From Paenibacillus herberti (lineage in GTDB: Bacteria > Bacillota > Bacilli > Paenibacillales > Paenibacillaceae), in NCBI RefSeq assembly GCF_002233675.1, contig NZ_NMUQ01000001.1:1962063-2026062 (forward strand): a DNA stretch of 64,000 nucleotides, written 5' to 3'. Positions 30,174 through 38,736 of the stretch are shown here, piece after piece; the stretch's first letter is position 1; each line of letters begins with the position of its first letter. Made by a program: the position numbers and the translations under genes. The notes under the pieces were generated by a model. The model did not search any database. It was not told the origin of the DNA and saw only the letters and a list, made by a program, of their open reading frames with translations.

Positions 30174-31844
30174 TTACGGCTTCAGGGTCAATTGCTCTGC
30201 GATCGGTCCCAGCACCAGGCTTGGGAAAAACGTGAGCGCTCCTACGATGAGCACTGTGCCCAGGAATACAACGCCGAAAAGTGCGCTATCCGTGCGGAAT
30301 GTTCCGATCGTTTCCGGTACCGCTTTTTTGGCAGCTAACGAACCGCCTACAGCTAACAGCGTAATCACGGAAAGATAGCGGCCGAAGTACATCACAAGGC
30401 CGGTGCTAATGTTCCAGAACGGAGTATTGTCCCCGAGTCCTTCAAATCCGGAGCCATTGTTCGCAGCCGATGATGTGAATTCATACATCACCTGAGTCAA
30501 GCCGTGGAAGCCGGGATTCGAAATCGTTTCTGGATAAGCAAATACGGCGATGGCGGAAGGAACCAGAATAAGAATGGGATGAATGAGCAGCGTTAAAGCG
30601 ATAAGCATCATTTCCTTGCCTTCCAGCTTTTTGCCCAGGAATTCCGGCGTGCGGCCGACCATCAGGCCCGACAAGAAAACGGCGACTAACGCATAAAGTA
30701 GTACGTTCATGAACCCAGCACCGACACCGCCAAATACGGTGTTGAGCATCATGTTCACCAGCGGCACCATGCCGCCAATCGGTGTAAGCGAGTCATGCAT
30801 ACCATTAACAGCGCCCGTTTCTGAAGCGGTTGTTACCACCGAATACAGCGCGGTTTGCGTGACGCCGAAGCGCGTTTCCTTGCCTTCCATACTGCCCTGT
30901 TGCTGATCAACGCCAAGCGCATTGAGAGCAGGATTCCCCGCATTTTCGGCGGTAAGCGATGTTCCAAGCATGACTATGAACAGCATGGCCATCGATACGA
31001 ATAATACGCGGCCTTGTTTTGGATTGCCGACCATTTTCCCATAAACAAAAGGCAGCGAGGTCGTGACCAGCAGCATCAAAATCATCTGCAACAAGTTGCT
31101 GATTGCCCCTGGATTCTCGAATGGATGCGCGGAGTTCACGCCCATGAATCCACCACCATTGTTGCCAAGCTCCTTGATCGCTAGGAATGAAGCCATCGGC
31201 CCCCTCGCGATGGACTGCTCCTCGCCTTGCAGCGTCTGAGCAACCGTCGTTGATTCCAGCGTCTGCGGCACGCCAAGCGCCACGAAGATGAGCGCCGACA
31301 CAATGGCTATTGGCAGGAAAATTCGAGTGATGGAGCGAGTCAGATCGACAAAAAAGTTACCCATCGGCTTGCCGGAGAGCGCCCGCATGAACGCCATGAC
31401 GACACCAAGCAAGGTGGCCGGGGAAGCAAACATCATGAACACAATCGCAATCATTTGCGAAAGATAGGACAATCCACTTTCCCCGCTGTAATGCTGCAAA
31501 TTCGTGTTGGCCATGAAGCTAACCGCAGTATTGAATGCTAATCGCGGCTCCATATTGGCGATACCGCTCGGATTGAGCGGAAGATAAGCTTGCGTCCGGA
31601 ACACCGTGTAGACGAGCAACATCATTAACCCGTTACTAATCACGACGGCGGCTGCGTACGTTTTCCAGGTTTGATTTTCCGGTCGAATGCCGCTCAGACG
31701 GTAGATTACTCTTTCAATAGGTCCAAAAAATCTATCGAGCTTTGTTCCTTCGGCGCTGAACGCGCTATACACATACATACCTGTCGGCCTTGCCAACAGC
31801 ACAACAAGCAGCAAAGTAATTCCGATTGAAATCCATGCGATCAT
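30174..31844 (-). CDS. kdpA: Potassium-transporting ATPase subunit KdpA
   Basis: 556 residues with about ten membrane helices. KdpA is the K+-binding channel-like subunit. Selectivity-filter-type loops are seen in [51 protein letters not shown] and [13 protein letters not shown]. The start ATG has GGAG upstream and lies 22 bases after kdpF. Confidence 0.97.
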   Translation of the reverse strand: MIAWISIGITLLLVVLLARPTGMYVYSAFSAEGTKLDRFFGPIERVIYRLSGIRPENQTWKTYAAAVVISNGLMMLLVYTVFRTQAYLPLNPSGIANMEPRLAFNTAVSFMANTNLQHYSGESGLSYLSQMIAIVFMMFASPATLLGVVMAFMRALSGKPMGNFFVDLTRSITRIFLPIAIVSALIFVALGVPQTLESTTVAQTLQGEEQSIARGPMASFLAIKELGNNGGGFMGVNSAHPFENPGAISNLLQMILMLLVTTSLPFVYGKMVGNPKQGRVLFVSMAMLFIVMLGTSLTAENAGNPALNALGVDQQQGSMEGKETRFGVTQTALYSVVTTASETGAVNGMHDSLTPIGGMVPLVNMMLNTVFGGVGAGFMNVLLYALVAVFLSGLMVGRTPEFLGKKLEGKEMMLIALTLLIHPILILVPSAIAVFAYPETISNPGFHGLTQVMYEFTSSAANNGSGFEGLGDNTPFWNISTGLVMYFGRYLSVITLLAVGGSLAAKKAVPETIGTFRTDSALFGVVFLGTVLIVGALTFFPSLVLGPIAEQLTLKP

Positions 31845-31866
31845 GAATGAGAGCTCCTTCTATACG

Positions 31867-31947
31867 TCAGAATTTTTCGGGGTGAAGCAGCACGTATGTC
31901 AGATAAACGAACACAGCAGCAATAATAACGCCAAGGGTCCACATCAT
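31867..31947 (-). CDS. kdpF: KdpF small membrane subunit
   Basis: A 25-26-residue hydrophobic peptide immediately before kdpA. It begins (M)MWTLGVIIAAVFVYLTYVLL and ends HPEKF, a single membrane helix with the typical KdpF ending. Two adjacent ATGs (31947, 31944) are usable. The first overlaps the stop of the preceding small gene (ATGA), indicating coupling. In other bacteria KdpF stabilises the Kdp complex. Confidence 0.9.
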   Translation of the reverse strand: MMWTLGVIIAAVFVYLTYVLLHPEKF

Positions 31948-32051
31948 TTCTTTTCCCTTCCTTCCACTACCTGCTTGTCGACCCAGTGCAACAATCCAAT
32001 CAGGCCAACACTTAATACGACCACAAGTCCAATCATCCATACATCCATCAT
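31944..32051 (-). CDS. 35-residue single-helix membrane peptide upstream of kdpF
   Basis: The ORF runs from two adjacent ATGs (32051, 32048) with AAGGGG upstream. It encodes MMDVWMIGLVVVLSVGLIGL followed by a short tail LHWVDKQVV and a basic end, EGREKK. One transmembrane segment is predicted with the charged tail inside. Its TGA overlaps the kdpF ATG, so the two are translationally coupled. I do not recognise the peptide. It could be a second KdpF-like accessory or a regulator of the pump. Confidence 0.65.
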   Translation of the reverse strand: MMDVWMIGLVVVLSVGLIGLLHWVDKQVVEGREKK

Positions 32052-32083
32052 TGAAGCTCTACCCCTTCCAACTGAGCAAGCCG

Positions 32084-32506
32084 TTAATTGGCCTCGTCCA
32101 GGATCAAATAAGAGACGTCGCCGCCGTTCGTGTGAATGACATAATCAGCTCCGACGCCTCGGAAAATCAGCCTTGAATGCTGAGCTTGAGTAATTACGTA
32201 AATACTTCTTCCTGTCCAGGAACGGCATAACTGAAGATAGCGGCAACATAAGGCCAAGCTGCTTTCGAACAGAAAAACTTTGCCAACTGGAAATTCGGGA
32301 AAAACCGAGTTTTGCTTTTCTGAGGTATTTACTTGAACGATATGTTCGATGCCAAGCTGCAACATGCTCTCTCGCTCTCGATCATTGTTGACCAGAGCGG
32401 CACAAGGGAGCTTACGCAGGTTAAGCATGACAAGAAACTTCACACCAGCTGCGGTCGCTGGGGATACTAGAATACGTTCTTCATTTCGTTCTTCAGAATG
32501 ATACAT
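32084..32506 (-). CDS. Uncharacterised ~140-residue protein, first gene of the kdp transcript
   Basis: The start chosen is the ATG at 32506, preceded by GGTGGAGGAG; the longer frame extends into the terminator stem. The protein alternates short beta strands and helices (ERILVSPATAAGVKFLVML, CAALVNNDRERESMLQLGIE, KVFLFESSLALCC, RSIYVITQ, RGVGADYVIH), a Rossmann-like style faintly recalling TrkA-N/RCK proteins but without a GxGxxG loop. It lies directly after a riboswitch terminator and 32 bases before a small membrane peptide, inside a K+ import operon. A role in K+ sensing or pump assembly is inferred only. Confidence 0.65.
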   Translation of the reverse strand: MYHSEERNEERILVSPATAAGVKFLVMLNLRKLPCAALVNNDRERESMLQLGIEHIVQVNTSEKQNSVFPEFPVGKVFLFESSLALCCRYLQLCRSWTGRSIYVITQAQHSRLIFRGVGADYVIHTNGGDVSYLILDEAN

Positions 32507-32533
32507 GCATGATCTCCTCCACCTTTTGCGGGC

Positions 32534-32579
32534 AACAAAAAGAAGCTGTACGAAAAGAAGAGGTCCTTTCGCCAGCTTC
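32534..32579 (-). terminator. Riboswitch-controlled terminator (proximal)
   Basis: On the minus strand GAAGCTG (32579-32573) pairs with CAGCTTC (32548-32542), followed by a T-run (TTTTTG). It lies between the proximal c-di-AMP aptamer and the first kdp-transcript gene, as expected for an OFF switch. Confidence 0.7.
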
Positions 32580-32624
32580 ATAGGCACAGGAAAACAAGCT
32601 GTGTCTAAAGCGACAATTGTTGCC

Positions 32625-32775
32625 TCTCTTACAGGACGCTTACGAGGTTAGCTGTCGGATTCGGGCGGAAGAGTCGCCCTACGAGCCCCGCTCATCGCGG
32701 CTGCGGCTCGATTCACCCCTGAAGCGGAATTCGAAATTCCTCTTCGATGGTTCCCCCGTTCCCAGGATAACGATC
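32625..32775 (-). promoter_or_regulatory. c-di-AMP (ydaO/yuaA-type) riboswitch, proximal copy
   Basis: Read on the minus strand, the conserved ydaO blocks appear in order: GGGAACGGGGGAACC (32763-32749), GGGGTGAATC (32719-32710), TAGGGCGACTCTTCCG, and CCGAATCCGACAGCTAACC with CTCGTAAGC (ending ~32637). These match my memory of the ydaO/c-di-AMP aptamer. The P1 helix is not obvious in this copy; the 5' strand can instead form a CCAGGA/TCCTGG hairpin. A terminator follows. Known ydaO switches terminate transcription when c-di-AMP is high, shutting off K+ uptake. Confidence 0.85.
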
Positions 32776-32845
32776 TACTGTGGTAGATGTTTCCTGGCAT
32801 TCAGCGGCTGGTTGCCTGAATCGCAATTCAGACGTTATTAATAAG

Positions 32846-32877
32846 CCAAAAACCACAGAGGCAGAGGCCCCTGTGGT
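32846..32877 (-). terminator. Riboswitch-controlled terminator (distal)
   Basis: On the minus strand CCACAGGGG pairs with CCTCTGTGG (one G-U pair) around a short loop, then TTTTTGG. It lies between the two aptamers and gives the distal one its own expression platform. Confidence 0.75.
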
Positions 32878-32930
32878 CGCAAGCGATCACAAGCGTCATC
32901 ATCCTCTCTCTCTATCTAGGTCAGGTCTTG

Positions 32931-33117
32931 TTTCCAAAACCCGGCCTACCTACGCTTACGAAGTTAGCTGTCGGATTCGGGCGGTGAGAGTCGCCCTACT
33001 AGCAGAAATGGATGTCCATGGCTCCGTTTCTGCTAGATTCACCCCGTATGGCAGAGCTCCGACTCTCACATCGGATTCTAGCCATCTTGTGGTTCCCCCG
33101 TTTTCCGTTTGGAAATT
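32931..33117 (-). promoter_or_regulatory. c-di-AMP (ydaO/yuaA-type) riboswitch, distal copy
   Basis: A second complete aptamer upstream of the first. Minus-strand blocks: GGAAAACGGGGGAACC, GGGGTGAATC, TAGGGCGACTCTCACCGCCC and GAATCCGACAGCTAAC followed by TTCGTAAGC. A P1 helix is visible: TTTCCAAAC (33115-33107) with GTTTTGGAAA (32940-32931). Long variable stems such as TAGCAGAAA..TTTCTGCTA separate the blocks. It is followed by the terminator at 32846-32877. Two aptamers in series would sharpen the response or lower leakiness. Confidence 0.88.
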
Positions 33118-33520
33118 TAGCGTTGTAAAATGCTGGTCAACTAACTTGAGACGAATCTTACGCCCGCAAGCTTGCGATTGTAAAGGTCGGCATACGTTCA
33201 AATTCAATCCTGCAAGCCCGCTGCACCTAAAAAAGGCGGATCAAACTCGATTTTACTCTCCCATTCTCTCGTATTCTCTTATTATCATGGGATCATCGTA
33301 ATCACGAGCTATAGAAAGGGATCTCATTCCCTAGTCTCAAACAACATTATTGTATCCGCTACCATACCCGGAATTTGCTTATATATGGCCGTTTTTCCAT
33401 TGATGGTTCGTTTTACTTCCTTCACAAGTGGCTCGTATGATGATGGCGTGAATGTTGCATTTAAAAAAATATTTCATGTACATGACTGGTTTCCCGAATC
33501 AGAGAGGAGGAGTTCAATTT
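33118..33520. other. Divergent leader region between kdp riboswitches and USP gene
   Basis: No gene is seen. The stretch should hold the promoter of the kdp leader on the minus strand (an AT-rich GATAATAAG block near 33275-33290 is a possible -10) and that of the USP gene on the plus strand. I could not fix either promoter with confidence. Confidence 0.4.
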
Positions 33521-34186
33521 ATGACGACCAAGGAAAAAATTATGGTCTGTGTCTATTATGGACCGAATGGCGAACGGCTGATTCGGCGCGGCGTTGAACT
33601 GGCTGCAAGGCTGAACTGCCCCCTGCATGTGCTGAGTGTCATCCCGGTCAGCATGGAGGAGCTCAGTCAGAAACAGGAAGCCTATTTGAACCTCTGGCGG
33701 ATTCGCTGCGCGGAATCAGGCGCTTTATTTTTCGTCGAGCATGCTAGCTCGCGCCCTGCTGTTGCTGTCATCGCAGAGATCGCTCGAAAGCGGCAGATTA
33801 CCGGGATCATCGTGGGACAATCTGCGCAATCCCGCTGGCAAGAGCTTATTCGCGGTTCTTTCACCAATGAGCTGCTGCGCCGGGTAGGCAAGATCGACCT
33901 GCATATCGTTGCGGTTCAGCGTATGGATGACGAGCTGGAAGAGACGCATGAGCGAGGAATTCATGTGACGGTTAGGCGGGCGGGAGCGGAATATGAGCTT
34001 AGCCATTCACTCCCGGACAGTGGAACGGTAGCGATGGGCGTCTTTTTCAAAAACCTGAATACGGAGTTCGACAGCGGACTGCTCAAGCTCAAAAACGGCG
34101 CTGGTTTTGCTTATTTCAAGATCCGCAAAGGGGTTGTCGCTGACGCTGCCTTCCCACCGTTTTTGGAAAAACCGAAAAAGGTATAA
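33521..34186 (+). CDS. KdpD-like universal stress protein (USP) domain protein
   Basis: About 221 residues. The start is the ATG at 33521 after GGAGGAG; the longer frame has no ribosome site. Residues ~8-130 resemble the USP domain of KdpD: IMVCVYYGPNGERLIRRGVE, a helix-strand pattern, and TGIIVGQSAQSRWQELIRGS, matching the IIVGQ and GHSRQSMWQ stretches in the double KdpD-like protein. About 85 more residues of unfamiliar sequence follow (HVTVRRAGAEYELSHSLPDSG, FAYFKIRKG). Divergent from the kdp operon. Probably a cytosolic nucleotide-binding sensor linked to K+ or turgor control; the C-terminal part is unassigned. Confidence 0.78.
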   Translation: MTTKEKIMVCVYYGPNGERLIRRGVELAARLNCPLHVLSVIPVSMEELSQKQEAYLNLWRIRCAESGALFFVEHASSRPAVAVIAEIARKRQITGIIVGQSAQSRWQELIRGSFTNELLRRVGKIDLHIVAVQRMDDELEETHERGIHVTVRRAGAEYELSHSLPDSGTVAMGVFFKNLNTEFDSGLLKLKNGAGFAYFKIRKGVVADAAFPPFLEKPKKV

Positions 34187-34277
34187 CCTCTAATTTTTAC
34201 GACATTTTTATTTGTTCTTTACACCGATGGGAGTTACGATTGGGTTAGCCGAAAAACAATATACCAAGATCAAATAG

Positions 34278-34550
34278 AGAGATACATGTCCATGTCATCC
34301 CATCCTTCTTCTTCATACTCTATATAAGAATAGGAGTAGAATTGGAGCCGTTCATATCCAGCTGAAACCGAAGTTGTGTACAGAAGTTCTCAATCCGAAC
34401 AACAATAACGCCGAAATAGGCCGCATTCAATTTACACTTCGTGCAGAACGTATCAATCTTAACGTGCGTTATGCTGTCTTGAATATATCCTCCACTGCGC
34501 CGATTCAGTGGAATAGCTCAAGCAACACCCTCACCGTTTTTAATTCGTAG
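34278..34550 (+). pseudogene. Possible remnant of a third YjcZ-anchored protein (outer domain only)
   Basis: An open frame without ATG/GTG/TTG start ends in a tag at 34548. It reads ..VHIQLKPKLCTEVLNPNNNN.. and ends SSSNTLTVFNS, similar in style to the end of the gene at 24560 (NGTTVTFTNS). Upstream is CATACTCTA (34314-34322), a sigma-K-like -10, then AGGAG and a TTG that would stop after seven codons. The YjcZ-like anchor is absent. I read it as a decayed or N-terminally deleted relative. A frameshift in an intact gene or an ATT start cannot be excluded. Confidence 0.3.
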
Positions 34551-34580
34551 AGCGTCCTGTCGCTCCTCATAGAAACAACG

Positions 34581-34622
34581 AAGGTCTGGCAAGAGTTCAT
34601 CTCCTGCCAGACCTTTGTTATT
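34581..34622. terminator. Bidirectional terminator
   Basis: AAGGTCTGGCA (34581-34591) pairs with TGCCAGACCTT (34605-34615), a perfect 11-bp stem flanked by T/A-rich sequence. It lies just downstream of the GH2 gene (-). Confidence 0.8.
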
Positions 34623-34647
34623 CAGGCTTATCAATAAAGCTTATGTC

Positions 34648-37600
34648 TCAGTTTTCCTTAATTCTCAATTGATCCAGATTGGCCCCGCTAGAGCCGTCCG
34701 TGACGAGACGGATCTTATGCGTACCTTTGGACAAGTCCGCTGTAAAAGTCACCTCCGACCAATTCTGGTTCCAGTGGCCGGTGCCAGGGAAAGCAAGCGA
34801 GCCGCTGACTTCCTTGCCGTCGATAAGCAGCTTCATCGGCCGACTCGTGCTTCCGTTGGCATAACGGAAACGAAGCGTGTAATTGGACTCGGGAAATTCG
34901 GCCGTCCATTCCACATACCCTTCTCCGCCGGAGAAATTGATAAATCCGGTGCCGTTCCAGCCAGTGCCTGCCGAACCGATTGTTCCAACGGATCGAGCTG
35001 CGGTTTCCGCTTGAAGCGACATGTCAAAAAGCTGAGGCGTCGGCGGAACCGTAACTTCCGTAGCCGTAATGCTATCCAAATTTACATAGTAGCTGCCGAC
35101 CGTCTCCAGCTTGATTGTATGTGCTCCGGCAGTTAGCGGTACAGTCACCTGTGTTTTGCCCCAAGCTGTGTTCCAGTTGCCTGTCGAAGGAAAGCTGATG
35201 TCTGGAGTTACAGCAACTCCATCAATGGTCAGCTTCATGGTAGTTGAGCCGCTGCTGCCATAAGCATAGGCGGTATCAATCAAGTAGTCGCCAGCTGATG
35301 GAATCGTTGTGTTCCATTCCACATAACCAGGCGCATTGTTAAAATTGACAAAACCACTGCCCGTCCAGCCGGAACCAAGATTTTTGACGCTGGCACCCGT
35401 ACTAAACGTTCCATTCTCCGCCTGCAGCACAACCTGTTGCGGCGTTGGAGCAGCAGGCGGCTGAGGCAAGCCAAGCACCTCAAGCTGATCGATGAGGGCG
35501 GTGCTGTTTCCGACAGACGCCAGCCGAATTTTGTTCAAGCCCGCTTTCAAATACTGCGTCGTCGTTACGACTCCCCAAGGAGAATCGCCCGCTCCAGCCG
35601 TGCCGGTCTCCATAAAGGACATCTTGGCGGCAACAACGCTGCCGTTAACGGATATATCCGCTTTACGGTCGACGCCAGTGTTCTTGTAGCGGAATTGCAG
35701 CGGATAACGGCCCGATTGGGTTACCGGAACCGTCCATTCTACATATCCCTGCGTACCTTTCATGTCGACATACCCAGTGCCCGTAAAACCCGTTTCCGTA
35801 GTTGCGATAACAGTACCTGCCGAACGGGATGCTTGCTCAGCCTGGAATACGACAGAGGCGGAGAATGCTGCCGCTTTTGGCGCTCCGGCAGCCGGTCTAG
35901 GAACGATCGTGTCGTTCATTGCAACCGAATTAAGCTGAATCTCATTGGAGGTCAATTCATATTGCCCATCCATTATTTTGACACGGTCGATATTGATGCC
36001 TGATCCGGTAGGAGCCGGCTCTTTTCCGGCGAGTTGAGCAGTACTGGTATGCATTTGGCCCTTGTAACTGATTTTAATCGTGTGTGTGCCATAGGCCATT
36101 TCCGGACTTGTGTAAACCAATTGGCTTGGCACTTCACCATAGGCGCTGTAATAATCAATGTTTCCCTTCGCCTGGCCGTCAATCTCAACCGAAGCGATAC
36201 CCATATTTATTGCTCTTGTGCCGTATACGCGGATTTGCGTCCCTGTGAACGTCATTTCAGCGTAGGTGTCCCCTGCAACACCACCTGTAACCACGCGCTC
36301 ATCGCCGTTGAAACGGCCCGTCTTGCCACTTTGCACCGTCCAGCCCGGACCTGCGAATTTGAACTGATTCGTACCTGTGCCATATACGCTATCGTTGACC
36401 GTTGCGCCAAGATCAGCTTCAACTTTGACTTTAACCGTGCCTGTCTGGCGCAGCTTGGACTGGATATAAAAACCGGTCAAGCCGTCCGTCATTTGCAGCG
36501 TATCGCTTCTGCTTGGCGTCGTAAAGATCGCTGCTCCCGGACCCGACAGCTCCTTGATTCTCACATTGGCATCGCCGTAATACGCACGCTGTCCGTTCGC
36601 GTCGAGCAGCTCGGGAATGAGCCAAGCCACATCGGAGCCATCGGCAATAAGCTCATTGCCGGTAGTGCCATTCAGCTTCAATGAAGCGGCTCCGTCATAC
36701 GTGGAAGCGAACCTCTTGTACGTTTTGAGCAGATTATCGTTTGCATCATAAGACCTGGCTTCGAGTACCGAACCTGGCGACCATACTAAATCTTGATTCA
36801 CTGTAAACTTAAACATTCCCTGTTTCGAGCTTGTAACATAGTTAGGAACCGTTTTGCCGAGTGATGCTCCATTATGAAACAGTTCTACTTTTGCCGCATT
36901 GCTGATGACGTAGAATTCCTTCTTATTGGAGTCCGACTTCCACTCGCTCGCGATGTGCAGCACATCGCCAACTACGGATGGAGCCATCTGCGATTGATAA
37001 AAATAACCGAGCCAGTATTTATTGAGCGAATCCCTGTATGGTCCGGTAACGCCTGCGGCCCGGTAGTTATTCACGCTTTTGCCAAACTGATCGTATACCA
37101 ACGGTGTAATATATCCGAACGACTCCCAGTGCAGCAGGCCGGCTATTTGCGGCGAGCTGTAAAACGTCTGGAATTTGGTCGCATCGTCAAGCAATTGCTT
37201 CAGCTTGCGGCCTTCCGAATCGCCTGGCACGACAAAAGAGGAGCCAAGCGAGTTGTTGTACTCACCGATCCAGTGCGGGAATTTACCCGTGTTGAACCCG
37301 GCACTCGGCGGGGAATAATTATGCGAAGAATATACGTCGGCAACTTGCTCATAATCCCCGTGAACCATTTCCTGCACGGTCGGACGGGACGGATCGATGC
37401 TTTTGACCAAGGTATTTAATTGCGTATGCCAAGGGCCGATGGTAAGCGTTTCATTCGGCACTACACTCCACATGAAAATACTGGCGTGGTTGCGGTCGCG
37501 ATACACCATCGAGCTAAGCGATTGCTCAAACAACGGCTTTTGCACGTCGTTTAACGTATTCATGCCAAAGGCTTCTTCTTCAACAAGCAAACCGATTTTA

Positions 37601-38736
37601 TCCGCCTCATCTAAAAATTCCGGATCGGTCGTGTAGTGAGAGGTACGGACAACGTTCGCTCCAAGCTCGTATTTGAGCATCCGTGCATCCTTGCGTTGAA
37701 GCCGATTCGGACCGGAGTTGCCGAGATACGGCTGTTGATTATGCTTGTTGTAGCCGATCAGCTTTGTTTCCACACCGTTTAGGAAAAACTTACTCGTCTT
37801 GCTTGTGCTGTCCCCTGTAATCGCAACCCATTTCAAGCCGATATTGGTCGACAATTCATCGACGTAAGCAGAGCCGATCCGAGTTTGCACCTTCATTTTA
37901 TAGAGATACGGATCGTCGATGGTCCATAGCCGCGGGTTGGCGACTTGCTGAACAAAATCAAACTTCGTCTCGGCGCGCGCGCCTACCGTTACCGTTTGTT
38001 CGGAAACAGCAACAACTTCGCCGCTTGCATCCACAAGAGAAGCTTTAACGACCGCGTCACGGCTGGACGGATTTTCATTGCGGATGTTAACCGAGCCGGT
38101 CACATTCACACCGCCGCTGTTTGGAGTTGTCACATAATAAGGCTGTGTGGCATACACCGGATCGGTCATTTGCAGCTTGACGTCGCCGTGAATGCCGCCG
38201 AAAGAATAAAAATCTCCTGAATAAGGCATTGTTCCTTCATGGGACTGATTATCCACCTGCACCGCAATTACGTTGTCGTAGTTGCCGAACTGCACATAAT
38301 CCGTAATATCAACGGTGAACGAAGTATGAATGCCTCTGCCTTCGCCCGCAAGCTTGCCATTAACGTATACTTTGTTGATCTGTCCCGCTCCTTGGAACTC
38401 AACGGACACACGACGGCCCGCATATGTATCGGCAAGCGAGAAATGTCTCCGGTACCAGTTGACCGTCTGCCATTCCGAAGGCGTAACATCAAACAATTCC
38501 AGTTCGGAATTAGAATGCGGCAAATTGACTTGAGCCGCCGCGCTCTCATCTAAATCAGTCGATTGGCCGTTCGGCACGTTGCTATTGAAAAATAGCCAAT
38601 CCGTATTAAAGTTCAACTCCACTCGATTGTTATTCTCGTTTTGATACGGCGCCGCTTCTACTTTTGGAGCCATTACAGGCATTAAAAGCGATGCAAGCAA
38701 TGCAATAACAAGTATTCTCCCCATCCATTTCTTCAT
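34648..38736 (-). CDS. Secreted multidomain GH2 glycosidase with carbohydrate-binding modules
   Basis: 1,362 residues. Signal peptide KKWMGRILVIALLASLLMPV, cleavage near VEA-A. The GH2 sugar-binding domain (residues ~40-195, WYRRHFSL..VYVNGKLAGEGRG), immunoglobulin-like domain, and TIM barrel (~325-560) follow. Glu429 in WSVVPNE is the likely acid/base and Glu492 in WIGEYNNS a likely nucleophile. After linker domains come three CBM6/35-like beta-sandwich modules in the last ~420 residues, each starting with (F/L)QAE and containing TG(T/S)GFVNF and GYVEW. The family includes beta-galactosidases, beta-mannosidases and glucuronidases; the exact substrate is not clear. Exported and probably polymer-bound. 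The start ATG has GAGGGGG upstream. Confidence 0.9.
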   Translation of the reverse strand: MKKWMGRILVIALLASLLMPVMAPKVEAAPYQNENNNRVELNFNTDWLFFNSNVPNGQSTDLDESAAAQVNLPHSNSELELFDVTPSEWQTVNWYRRHFSLADTYAGRRVSVEFQGAGQINKVYVNGKLAGEGRGIHTSFTVDITDYVQFGNYDNVIAVQVDNQSHEGTMPYSGDFYSFGGIHGDVKLQMTDPVYATQPYYVTTPNSGGVNVTGSVNIRNENPSSRDAVVKASLVDASGEVVAVSEQTVTVGARAETKFDFVQQVANPRLWTIDDPYLYKMKVQTRIGSAYVDELSTNIGLKWVAITGDSTSKTSKFFLNGVETKLIGYNKHNQQPYLGNSGPNRLQRKDARMLKYELGANVVRTSHYTTDPEFLDEADKIGLLVEEEAFGMNTLNDVQKPLFEQSLSSMVYRDRNHASIFMWSVVPNETLTIGPWHTQLNTLVKSIDPSRPTVQEMVHGDYEQVADVYSSHNYSPPSAGFNTGKFPHWIGEYNNSLGSSFVVPGDSEGRKLKQLLDDATKFQTFYSSPQIAGLLHWESFGYITPLVYDQFGKSVNNYRAAGVTGPYRDSLNKYWLGYFYQSQMAPSVVGDVLHIASEWKSDSNKKEFYVISNAAKVELFHNGASLGKTVPNYVTSSKQGMFKFTVNQDLVWSPGSVLEARSYDANDNLLKTYKRFASTYDGAASLKLNGTTGNELIADGSDVAWLIPELLDANGQRAYYGDANVRIKELSGPGAAIFTTPSRSDTLQMTDGLTGFYIQSKLRQTGTVKVKVEADLGATVNDSVYGTGTNQFKFAGPGWTVQSGKTGRFNGDERVVTGGVAGDTYAEMTFTGTQIRVYGTRAINMGIASVEIDGQAKGNIDYYSAYGEVPSQLVYTSPEMAYGTHTIKISYKGQMHTSTAQLAGKEPAPTGSGINIDRVKIMDGQYELTSNEIQLNSVAMNDTIVPRPAAGAPKAAAFSASVVFQAEQASRSAGTVIATTETGFTGTGYVDMKGTQGYVEWTVPVTQSGRYPLQFRYKNTGVDRKADISVNGSVVAAKMSFMETGTAGAGDSPWGVVTTTQYLKAGLNKIRLASVGNSTALIDQLEVLGLPQPPAAPTPQQVVLQAENGTFSTGASVKNLGSGWTGSGFVNFNNAPGYVEWNTTIPSAGDYLIDTAYAYGSSGSTTMKLTIDGVAVTPDISFPSTGNWNTAWGKTQVTVPLTAGAHTIKLETVGSYYVNLDSITATEVTVPPTPQLFDMSLQAETAARSVGTIGSAGTGWNGTGFINFSGGEGYVEWTAEFPESNYTLRFRYANGSTSRPMKLLIDGKEVSGSLAFPGTGHWNQNWSEVTFTADLSKGTHKIRLVTDGSSGANLDQLRIKEN

